Shown here: piece by piece, positions 27,501-35,570 of the stretch | Layout: each line of letters opens with the position of its first letter | How positions within the stretch are numbered: the stretch's first letter is position 1 | Assembly (NCBI GenBank): GCA_003254905.1 | Contig: QANU01011877.1 | Location: 102,994-166,993 of the forward strand | DNA length: 64,000 nt | Reading direction: 5' to 3' | From: Nissolia schottii | Lineage: Eukaryota; Streptophyta; Magnoliopsida; Fabales; Fabaceae | The notes under the pieces: model-generated | What the model saw: the letters and a program-made list of their open reading frames with translations, nothing else | The model's database searches: none | Told to the model about the DNA's origin: nothing | Made by a program: the position numbers and the translations under genes

Positions 27501-27576
27501 GCTCAGCTGCTTTCCGTTCATCGGGATTCGGACTGAGAGCAGCTTGGAGTATAACCGCGAGACTCTGAAGATCCAT
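18520..27576 (-). CDS. SAD2: Importin-beta family nuclear transport receptor, SAD2 / importin-7/8-like
   Basis: Twenty-two exons, minus strand: 27576-27487, 26892-26757, 26670-26583, 26379-26227, 25939-25777, 25154-24970, 24869-24696, 24234-24089, 24004-23881, 23808-23628, 23138-22979, 22850-22809, 22726-22608, 22508-22310, 21639-21508, 20854-20751, 20635-20456, 19971-19832, 19691-19552, 19391-19231, 18893-18767, 18680-18520. All are GT-AG and the frame closes (3105 nt, 1034 residues, matching SAD2 at about 1040). The N-terminal importin-beta domain is visible in exons 1-3 ([13 protein letters not shown], then [10 protein letters not shown]). Helical HEAT-type repeats fill the body. Two acidic stretches, [16 protein letters not shown] and [17 protein letters not shown] (about 890-960), match the family's acidic C-terminal region. 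These receptors carry cargo through nuclear pores with RanGTP. Arabidopsis SAD2 affects ABA and stress signalling, trichomes and miRNA activity. It could instead be the close SAD2 homologue. Confidence 0.95.
22138..22300 (-). mobile_element. Short retroposon (LINE 3'-end-like) beside a splice donor in importin intron 14
   Basis: Read on the minus strand, a 163 bp insert ends CTCAATGAAATTCTTC, then TTTTATCC, then eight A residues, the style of a plant L1 3' end with a poly(A) tail. It is bounded by near-identical 10 bp sequences, AGCAAGCACC (22127-22136) and AGCAAGTACC (22301-22310), as expected of a target-site duplication. The right-hand copy overlaps the exon 14 splice donor (22310/22309). 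The short length and one mismatch in the duplication leave some doubt. Confidence 0.55.
27089..27345. repeat. Diverged direct duplication in importin intron 1
   Basis: The segment starting at 27089 (ATTCACAAGCT, then CAACAGACAACAA, then CGCTTTCAAAG) recurs from about 27269 (GTTCACAAGCTT, then CAACAGACAACAA, then CGCTTCCAAAG), a spacing of about 180 bp. It is inside the first intron of the importin gene. Confidence 0.6.
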
Positions 27577-27800
27577 TTCACCAGCTCGATCAAAAAAGGA
27601 GGAAAATAAAAATCCTCTCCGATCGAGAATTGACGAACCGATGAGGAATCTAAACCCTAGGAGGTGCGTTCTCTAGGGTTTAGAGAGTGCTCTCTCTCTA
27701 GGTATCAGCTTTTCGAATAGAGAGAGAGAGAGGGAGAGAGGGCGAAGAAGATGAAGAAGAAGTGGGAGGCTATTTAAACTACTAGGGTTTACGCTTTACG
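27577..27800 (-). promoter_or_regulatory. Importin 5' leader/promoter with three telo-box motifs
   Basis: Upstream of the importin start codon, AAACCCTAG-type motifs appear on the minus strand three times, at 27651-27660, 27672-27683 and 27782-27791. They surround a GA/CT-rich stretch (27690-27740). A TATA-like TTTAAATAG lies just upstream on the coding strand (about 27771-27779). Telo-boxes are common in promoters of plant housekeeping and translation-related genes. The transcription start is not determined. Confidence 0.55.
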
Positions 27801-28264
27801 GGTTTTTAACCATCTTCGATCGATTCTTCGTAGTTTTCATTGCGACAAAAAACTGTAGCAATTATACTCTTCTTTTTGTCTAGCTGGACATTTTTTGGGC
27901 TATGTTTGGTTTGGGTGATTACGTTAACGCGGTACGGGAATGGGGTTGTCCTTGGGAAGTTGCGAAACGACGTCGGGTAGAGAGTTAGTGAGGGAGCTAA
28001 GGTGTAGTTTCCGCTGTGTTTGTTTGTTCAGATTTTAGGGTTTTGTTTGTTTGGAGATTGGACTTGTCCTCCTTGGGAACACGGAGGAAAGTGCTGCTTT
28101 TTGGGTTTGGCTGCCAACTTCACCTAATTTTTGAACTAGAAATGTAATTTGTACAAGTTAAGTAAATTTTTGGAAAATCAATAATTACATTTATAAAAGT
28201 GTAGGATGTATTATATTAAAGGAGAAAAAGTGAGAAAAAATAAAAGAAAAAATTAGTATTAAAG

Positions 28265-29134
28265 ATCATTAAGAAAGATTAATTAAGAAAAGTAATTAAT
28301 TACATTTAAATTATTAAAAAATATATTACACTTTTATTTAGTGAAAATGACTAAGTAATAGTTAGCAATAGACAATAATACTTTATCACTATTTTAAAAA
28401 AAAATTCTAGTGCTTCTACCCTCTCTACCACTTATGCTCAACATATGACTCTCGAACCCTCACTCTTGTCGTCGCGCCTTAATTACGTTGTCATTTTTCA
28501 TCAATCTCAATTTTCACATATAACATATTTTTGCCTTTTCAGTTTATAATAATGTGTTTTTATCTTTTCACTTTGAACTTTGTTAATCTTAACCTACATC
28601 TCCGCATAATTCATTTTTTAGAGATTTATTAGACTCTTTCTCTTCTTATTACATTAAAAACTTATTATTTTTTCTAATCTTAATTTAACATTTTCGATTT
28701 ATTGATAATAGTGAACATAATCCATTTCTAAAAGTGATTAATACTCAAAGGAATTAATTCAAAAAATAGAAAAAAGTAATAAATTAAAAAAAAGGAAAAA
28801 TGAACTGGTAGAGCAATTGCGAGTGATATAAGAAACCCAAAGTAAAAAATAATTGATAGAATAATCAAGAATGACATAGATGAAATTTGAGATTGACGAA
28901 GAACAACAGTGTGATTAAGGCACAGTAGGGTGAGGGTTTGAAAGTAAGAACATAGAATCAATTTAAAAAAAAAAAAACTAAAAGATAGTCAAATGACATT
29001 ATTGTCCACTACTAATAGGTTTTTGTTATTATCTCTAAATAAGAGTGTAATGAGTCTTTCGTAATGATTTAAATGTAATTGTTTTTTATTAATTATTTCT
29101 TCTTTACCATTCTTAGTACTAGTTTTCTTAATGA
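28265..29134. mobile_element. Degenerate foldback element with ~85-110 bp inverted ends
   Basis: The sequence at 28265-28355 is roughly the reverse complement of 29024-29134. Shared blocks in order are CATTAAGAAA, AATTACATTTAAAT, ATTACACT and TTATTTAG. The interior is AT-rich and non-coding. It resembles an old MITE. I could not identify a target duplication, so the class is open. Confidence 0.45.
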
Positions 29135-29136
29135 TT

Positions 29137-29291
29137 AAGATCCTCTACTTTTCAAAATGAAAAGCAGAGGGTAATATTCTTAATCTTACAATTCATTACA
29201 CATAATATTTATTCCATCTCATCAATCTCTAATGAATGGTGAGATTGGAAACATTACCCTCGACTTTTCATTTTGAAAAGTAGAGGATCTT
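29137..29291. repeat. 39 bp inverted repeat with 77 bp spacer
   Basis: 29137-29175 and 29253-29291 are reverse complements with only two mismatches. Each arm also contains an internal palindrome around CTTTTCAAAATGAAAAG. It could be a hairpin-forming MITE remnant. It abuts the larger foldback element at 28265-29134. Confidence 0.75.
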
Positions 29292-29617
29292 GATCCCCAA
29301 AGGAATACATGGTGGACCCCACTAATAGCCAATAACTTGTATAACTGCATAACCAACGTGTAATGATACAATGTATAATTACACTTGTGAGTGGTTACTA
29401 CAATTGTATAAGCTAGCACCTCTCACAAATTAAACTCAATTTAGTTTGGTGATTTCCTAGCTACCTATAGGATAAATACCCTATAATACATTATTTATTC
29501 ATTTTTAATAATTTTTACAATTAAATTAATCAATTTTTGTTATTAAAGTTCATTCAATTCTCTCTGATCTCTTGCTACTTTTTGTATATCAACTACATCT
29601 CAAATTGCAAAAACTGT

Positions 29618-29830
29618 TTTATGGTGTCAGTCACACATCAATGTACCCCTCATCCTCTTGTGGCAAATTTCAACAAGGGTTCTTTAAGCAGTGAGACTCC
29701 ATCGCAAGTGCTTGTCTCCACTTTCCTTGATGAAGACAATTATCATTCTTGGAGTTGAGCTATGACACTAGCGCTTATTGCGAATAATAAGTTTTAGTTC
29801 GTCGACAACTCAGTATCTATTCAACTGAAT
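29618..29830 (+). pseudogene. Fragment of a Ty1/Copia gag gene, decayed
   Basis: The translation contains DEDNYHSWS, a stop, then AMTLALIANNKF, a stop, then FVDNSVS. This is the conserved start of plant Copia gag polyproteins, normally an uninterrupted NYxSWSRAM followed by ALxAKNKxxFVDG. Two in-frame stops and the absence of protease, integrase and RT show a fragment. TGGTGTCAG at 29621 resembles a decayed Met-tRNA primer-binding site, and the AT-rich 29430-29620 could be the end of a 5' LTR; I see no matching 3' LTR. Confidence 0.6.
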
Positions 29831-30393
29831 TTTCATTTAACCTATTCAGCATGACTTCGATGTAAAACTTTCTTGATCTCTTCGTTCACATTTATGAGTG
29901 TGGTTGTTGGTTGTCTAAAAATTTAGGTCTTACAAAAATCTCTTCATTCATGGGCTACATCTACTGCGCATATTTTTTACTTACTTTGTTTATTTTATTT
30001 CGATATATATATATATATATGTTATTGATGTAAAAAAATTACATAAATCATTAATCATGTATAATTATTAATCTCTTAAAAAAATTAGAGTATTAACTAC
30101 GAGTAATGACATGGTAGTAATTTACATTGGCCCTTAATTACACGATGTGGTTTAATCCCTACCCATATGAATGATAATGTATTTCCTAATTAATAGTATA
30201 TCATTTTATGTGAACTCAGTTATTGCAAAACTTTAGTTACTTACACAAGTCATTAACGATTTAATATAGAGTCGTGATTATTGCTTGCACGCTCAGTGCA
30301 CACCTGTGGTGTAATAAATGCTAAGTCAACAGTCAACGTGCAATAACCACCCACGGCACATGCCAAATCGTCTCTCTCACCTTTCACATTAAT
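29831..30393. other. Intergenic, no gene recognised
   Basis: AT-rich sequence after the Copia gag fragment with a short (AT)n at about 30004-30020. No protein or RNA gene is visible. The stretch near 30285-30370 is more GC-rich (GCACGCTCAGTGCACACC), without a recognisable identity. Confidence 0.5.
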
Positions 30394-30564
30394 AAAAAGG
30401 TTGTGTCTCAAACAACAAAAAGGTTGTGTTTGTTTTCACCAAAGTGTTTCTATATATATAAAGAACGGTTAGGTCTAAGTTTACAAAAAGATTGTGTATA
30501 AGTACAATAAAAGGTTGTGTCTTAAATAACAAAAATATTGTGTTTGTTTTCACCAAATGTTAAG
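30394..30564. repeat. Direct duplication of ~58 bp flanking the large inverted repeat
   Basis: The segment 30394-30449 (AAAGGTTGTGTCTCAAA, then TTGTGTTTGTTTTCACCAAA) recurs at about 30508-30565 (AAAGGTTGTGTCTTAAA, then TTGTGTTTGTTTTCACCAAA), a spacing of about 115 bp. The second copy runs directly into the left arm of the inverted repeat at 30565. Confidence 0.7.
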
Positions 30565-31648
30565 GATTCACAAATTTGATTAATAAAAAGTTTATTGTTA
30601 TCATACAAAGCATGAAATGATAATAAAGTTTTATAATTTATTTATAAAAAAATATCAAAAACAAATAAATTAAATAACATAAAATATTTATTGTATAACG
30701 TATTTAAAGCACCACCCCAATTTTAACTAAATTTTATCGGGTTGGCATATTTTGTGATCAACCAACCTTTTTAGCAGGCGAGCTCAACAAGCTGGACCCG
30801 TTTTGATGGCATTAGACAAAATGTATAGCTAAAGATATATATAATAATCCTCTTGAAAATAAATCTACGTATGAATAAGAAATATAAACAGGTGCCATTG
30901 AGAGAGTTTGCGTAATATATTAGAGAAATTTTATGTTTGTCAAATATTTAACAATTGCCGCTAAATACATGTGAGAGAAGTAGGAGGGAAGGAAATGGTG
31001 GGATGCAGAGTGGTGGGTGAAGGTCGGATTTTCTTTTAACATTTTTGTTTTTTAGAATGTGTATAATGTTAGAGTAAAATGTTTATGAGAAAATTGTAAT
31101 TTAAATTAGTGAGGAGGATAAGGGAAAAAATTTGTGCACCACATGGATAGTTAAATTGAGGAATTATTTTTATTGTATTGAATAAATGTATAAATGCATA
31201 TACTATATATATTAAAGAGAAATTATTATTGCACACTCAAACATTGCACACTCATTACACATCTAAGTGTGTTGATTCAGCACATCATTAATTACTTCAC
31301 TATAATCACTCAATGGCGACTGTTGTTTATATTTCTTATTCATATGTAGATTTATTTTCAAGAGGATTATTATATATATCTTTAGCTATACATTTTGTCT
31401 AATGCCATCAAAATGGGTCCAGCTTGTTGAGCTAGCCTGCTAAAAAGGTTGGTTGATCACAAAATATGTCGACCTGATAAAATTTAGTTAAAATTGGGGT
31501 GGTGCTTTAAATACGTTATACAATAAATATTTTATGTTATTTAATTTATTTATTTTTGATGTTTTTTATAAATAAATTATCAAATTTTATTATCATTTCA
31601 TGTTTTACATGATAATAATAAACTTTTTATTAATCAAATTTGTGAATC
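30565..31648. repeat. Large inverted repeat, ~340 bp arms, ~400 bp spacer
   Basis: The left arm (30565-30903) is the reverse complement of the right arm (31308-31648) over almost its whole length, with scattered single-base and small-indel differences. Landmarks include GATTCACAAATTTGATTAAT at 30565 matching its reverse complement near 31629-31648, and CAAGCTGGACCCGTTTTGATGG matching its complement near 31406. A transcript across it would fold into a long hairpin. The AT-rich spacer has no coding sequence. The origin is unknown: foldback transposon, inverted duplication or tail-to-tail insertion. Confidence 0.85.
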
Positions 31649-31824
31649 ATTTGAAATTACGATGCACCTCTATACAAATATTATACTAAAATATATTAAT
31701 TTATTATATTAAACTATATAATTTATTAATATATCATATTATAACCATCATAATCTCAAAATTCAATAAATTTACTTATACAATTTAAAAATTAAATAAG
31801 TTAAATAATTTACGCATGAAGTTA

Positions 31825-31956
31825 TTTGACAAACAGACCGATCCATTCATTTAGCTCCGTGTTACACGTGTGAGCCGAACGAGTTAAATTGGTCTCTATT
31901 TTTCCCCTCGCCAACTATTCATCTCTCTCGGTCGCGTCGCCCTTTCAGCTCGCCAT
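31825..31956 (+). repeat. Copy 1 of duplicated TIC20 promoter segment (empty Helitron site)
   Basis: These 132 bases are identical to 32514-32645 apart from one mismatch (C at 31857, A at 32546). Immediately upstream is GTTA, so the junction reads A|TTTGAC, the A|T dinucleotide into which Helitrons insert. The copy stops exactly at the unresolved base 31957. Confidence 0.9.
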
Positions 31957-31957
31957 N
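31957..31957. other. Unresolved base (N), probable assembly join
   Basis: This is the only N in the window. It lies at the end of the first promoter copy, where sequence jumps from promoter into Helitron-like DNA, which marks it as a probable contig join rather than a single ambiguous base. Confidence 0.85.
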
Positions 31958-32513
31958 ATTTAATCAACTTATAAATAAAACTTATTTATATTATGGATTA
32001 TTAAATGCAGGGAGATCCCGACACAAGATCTACAAATAGGTAATGTCATCAAGGTTAATTTTTTTTATTGACTGTGATACTTTATCAATAAATGTTGCTA
32101 AATATATAGATATGGTTTAAGAAAATAATATTAATGGTTTTTTTTATTTAATTCATTGCAGGCTTGCGAGTGTGAGAATGCTTAACAATGTTTTGCTACA
32201 ATGAACATGGCAAGTCATTTTAGTAGAATATTAGAAACTGCATGAATTGTGGTTAGCTATAACTTTCGTATATATAACTTATATTTATCCATCTGGTATT
32301 GTAATAGTAAGTTTGTACATTAATACTTCAATATATAAGCTTCATTAGACAATATAATCGTCATTTTAAATATGTTGCGATCTATTCATTGTTGATAACA
32401 AATATTTTATTCTACTATTATTATGATTATTACCAAGTAGTACAATACACTATATCTTTAACTATTAACTTGTACTGTATACCCGCCACGCATCGCGCGG
32501 GTACAGTATCTAG
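31958..32513 (+). mobile_element. Helitron 3' portion (non-autonomous or truncated)
   Basis: The 3' end shows the standard Helitron signature. A GC hairpin, ACCCGC (32481-32486) paired with GCGGGT (32497-32502), extends with TACTGT pairing ACAGTA across a two-base bulge. CTAG follows at 32510-32513, and a T comes next. The flanking T belongs to the promoter copy at 32514. About 556 bp is present with no intact Rep or helicase coding sequence. The 5' TC end is missing, apparently lost at the N (31957). Confidence 0.75.
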
Positions 32514-32645
32514 TTTGACAAACAGACCGATCCATTCATTTAGCTACGTGTTACACGTGTGAGCCGAACGAGTTAAATTGGTCTCTATTTTTCCCCTCGC
32601 CAACTATTCATCTCTCTCGGTCGCGTCGCCCTTTCAGCTCGCCAT
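32514..32645 (+). promoter_or_regulatory. Copy 2 of TIC20 promoter segment, with G-box
   Basis: This copy is continuous with the TIC20 leader. It contains a perfect palindromic G-box ACACGTGT at 32553-32560 and an upstream TACGTG at 32545-32550. In copy 1 the latter reads TCCGTG, destroying the ACGT core. ACGT-core elements are bound by bZIP, bHLH and PIF factors, and a light-related role would suit a plastid import gene, but this is inference. The Helitron 3' end is directly upstream. Confidence 0.6.
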
Positions 32646-32706
32646 CCCTCGCTCTTCGCCCCGCGGTCGTCTCAGCGACGCCGCCGCTCGCTCACCACCG
32701 CTCTGG

Positions 32707-32772
32707 ATGCCGTGCTGCTGCCACATGACGTTTTCTGGTGCTCTGAGTTGGATTTTCGGGCTTCGTCAATAA
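32707..32772 (+). CDS. Possible 21-codon upstream ORF in the TIC20 leader
   Basis: An ATG at 32707 opens MPCCCHMTFSGALSWIFGLRQ and ends at TAA 32770-32772. It lies in the inferred first leader exon, before the splice donor at 32821. If transcribed it could reduce TIC20 translation. Nothing besides position supports it. Confidence 0.3.
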   Translation: MPCCCHMTFSGALSWIFGLRQ

Positions 32773-32820
32773 CCCCGGTGACCCAATCCTTTTTCTCGTC
32801 TTTGTTTCTGGCTCCCAAAG

Positions 32821-33167
32821 GTACTCTTAAAAATCTCTAACCTCTTCCTATTTCACGAGTCTCACAAGCTTTTGAATTTGTTGTTAGACTTGAGCTCCTA
32901 GGAGTTTAGGAACCTTGCGTTCGAAATTGGGAGCTAGATTGAGCTTGTCGCGGGTTAAAGAGGCCAATAACTTGTTTGGATTTCCATTGTAGCGGCTCAA
33001 AATCAATTCTGAACCCCTAGAAGTAAGAAATTGGCTAAGAATCAATTCTGAACCCCCAAGAAGTAAGGATTTTTCACTTTTGCAGGGGGGCTTAGAACTG
33101 ATTCTTGGTGTGTCGCACCTGAAAACAAAACATGAATTAAATCACGTTTAATTGATGATGTTATTAG
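32821..33167 (+). other. Probable 5' UTR intron of TIC20
   Basis: A good donor CAAAG|GTACTC at 32820/32821 and an acceptor TTATTAG at 33161-33167 bracket 347 bp of non-coding DNA. The GC-rich first exon before it and the coding exon starting at 33240 after it fit a spliced leader. Inside is a 39 bp tandem duplication: ATCAATTCTGAACCCC at 33002 and again at 33041. Confidence 0.5.
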
Positions 33168-33239
33168 GTACTCGGTTGACTCCGCGGCACCGTAGAATTG
33201 AATCACCTCCTCTTAGGGTTTATATTGTGAGCTGTAAAT

Positions 33240-34864
33240 ATGTCTATGGCAGCAGCAGCTTCATGTGCTCACTCTCCTTTTCTCCGCATTCCTCTCCCTT
33301 CTGCATTCAGGTATTTTATTCATTCTCCCATCAAATCTTATCTCGCAATTCGTGTATTTCTCGTTGGAGCAAAATCAGGATGAATTTAGAGGAGTGGAGC
33401 CATTGCTCCTTCATCTTTTTCCAATTATTGTATGTTGGGTCATTTGTGTTATGTGGAACAAGGCTAGGGTATATAGTTTGATCAATGTATTATATGAGCA
33501 CAATCCCACTCAAATTGTTTTTTTTACCATGTGATTGCCATAGAATTTGTTTGTAGTTATGAGGAGTTGTGGCATATTTGTATGGATCCATAATGCTAAT
33601 GGTATTTTCATTCGGGTAGTTTTTTTCTATGCATTTTGTTTGATTCTGTGTGCATTCGTTTTTGTTCTTCATTCATGTTGGAAGACCAACCGATTCTACT
33701 AGTCCGTGATTGCTTTTCCTATATTTGTATTAAGAATTTATGGTTGATTTGTATTTGATTTTACGTAGGAGTAGAGATTTGAACCTGGAAAGATGCACTA
33801 CAATCTGCTGGAAAAAGAACCACGGCATGGCTTTTGCAGCAAATTCTCTGGGTATGTTAGCATTGTTGTTGGCCACTTTTCAAGGCTTTGCTATGTCATC
33901 ATTTTATGTTTAAACTGCATTAATTTGATTTTCATAAGATAATATATCTGCCAAAATATTTGCTATAACAATAGTGATACGAGAGGGCATATGGTACTTG
34001 TATATTGGATTTTTTTGCTTATCTCGTTGAGTTTTAGACAGTCCTCAAGATAAGTAATTATCGCCGGTACCCTATTATAATATTTTGTTCATTTCAATGC
34101 TAAGCCATTAAGTCATTTAGGCAGTATTTTATCTAAATGCAACACCTTTATCAATATGCATTATTTTTTAGTTCCTGTGCTTAAAAATGTTTCCAGCAAT
34201 TAAGATCCCCAAATTTTTCATTGCAGGAAGAACATCTACCCAACTCACTGCTGTATCGTCCCCACTATTTACTGATAATCAAGCTTACCTCTCCCTCAGA
34301 GGTCCTCTGACTCGGAGGTGCAATTCTAAGATCTGTGGGCAATCATTTATATATCATTCCTCTGGCTTTCGCATCCCTGCAAATGCCGAGAAGCCCGAAT
34401 GGTGGTGGAGGACATTATCTTGCATTCCCTATCTAGTAGCATTGCAGATGTCTGCAACTGGGTTTTATCTGGAACCTTTACTTGAAAAGTTTTCATTCTT
34501 CGAAAATTTGATTTTTTATATCCCAGGAGCTACCAACCGATTTCCCGTATGGTTCCCTATATTATATTGCTATTTGGCTATTGTTTTTGTGGTGAAAAGT
34601 AGGAACTTCCCCCTCCTCTTCAGATTCCATGTGATGATGGGAATGCTGTTGGAAATTGCTCTGCAGATAGTGTGGGTTTCAAGCAACTTCATGCCACTTA
34701 TACACTTCAAGGGAACTTTGGGGATGTATTATTGGGCTGGTGTGGCATTGGCATATATTCTCATGATGGCGGTGTGTGTCAGGTGCGCGCTTCTGGGTAC
34801 TTTCGTGAAGGTACCTGTCATTAGTGAATCAGCATTCATTCATTCCCTATTCGGCTTAAAGTAG
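33240..34864 (+). CDS. TIC20: TIC20 chloroplast inner-envelope protein import subunit
   Basis: Three coding exons: 33240-33310, 33769-33851, 34227-34864. The frame closes exactly (792 nt, 263 residues). TIC20 is a four-helix membrane protein and core of the TIC translocon that passes preproteins across the inner chloroplast envelope. The N-terminus MSMAAAASCAHSPFLRIP is Ala/Ser-rich and basic, a good plastid transit peptide, so the first ATG is preferred over the later one at 33827. The mature part carries KPEWWWRTLSCIPYL and RFHVMMGMLLEIALQ, diagnostic of plant TIC20. Four hydrophobic segments lie within about residues 115-245. Details such as FYLEPLLEKF and IPGATNRFPVWF lean toward the TIC20-IV branch rather than TIC20-I. 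A Helitron lies in its promoter in this assembly. Confidence 0.9.
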
Positions 34865-35535
34865 TGACCAAAGGGATATGTAATTTACATGGGGATTTTG
34901 AGGTGAAAGGAATGGTTGTCTCCATTGTTTGTAGTTGACTTACTTTATATTCACAATATATAAAGAGATGAGGGATATCATGAGTTTCTGATGGAGATTT
35001 TAGCTGTCTCGTTTTTGTTGTCTTTCCTGTGTCATGCATGATTGAATCTTTAAAGGCTGATGTTTTTAGTGTTGTTTGGTGATATTGTACCTGGTTTCAA
35101 GCATTCCATTTACTAAATTTCAAGTTCCTCTGAGTTATGAAAAATATTTAGAGGGTTATAATCAAAATCTTTTTGAAACCGTTTCTGAAAAGAAGAAAAA
35201 CCAATTGATTGTTTTCCAGATTGTTTTTATATCAAACATACACACTAATTGAATCTAAGTTTATCGTAGAAAACATAACGTGCTTACTTTGGCTTCGTAT
35301 GGTATGGTAATGTTTGAATTTATTAATCTTCAGGAAGAAGTATATATAAATATTTAAATTATATATCAAATAATCAAGGAACCCTTAATTTCACTGCGTG
35401 AAATGATCATTTGTTAATCATCCATATGTTGAGAATTTTCCCTCATTTATTATATTATAAAACTTAAATTCTAAATTTATTATAAACGATGTTATATAAT
35501 GATTATAATACGCAATATATGAGCATTATACAAAA
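34865..35535. other. TIC20 3' region, no further gene
   Basis: The first ~250 bp probably form the TIC20 3' UTR. From about 35100 the sequence is AT-rich intergenic DNA without motifs. Confidence 0.5.
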
Positions 35536-35570
35536 CTAGTAGATGGGGTGCCCTGCCCCCAAGGGCCACC
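35536..35570 (-). mobile_element. Candidate Helitron 3' terminus, minus strand
   Basis: On the minus strand the sequence ends CTAG (35539-35536) followed by T. It is preceded by seven bases and a GC hairpin: GGTGCCCT (35547-35554) pairs with AGGG-CACC (35562-35570) with one bulged C and a 7-base loop. This GC-rich patch stands out in very AT-rich surroundings. The matching 5' end, expected at higher coordinates, was not found. Confidence 0.45.

Noticed and set aside
31958-32509. Possible helicase or Rep coding exons inside the Helitron portion
   Set aside because: I could not read any conserved Rep or helicase motif, and only short frames exist.
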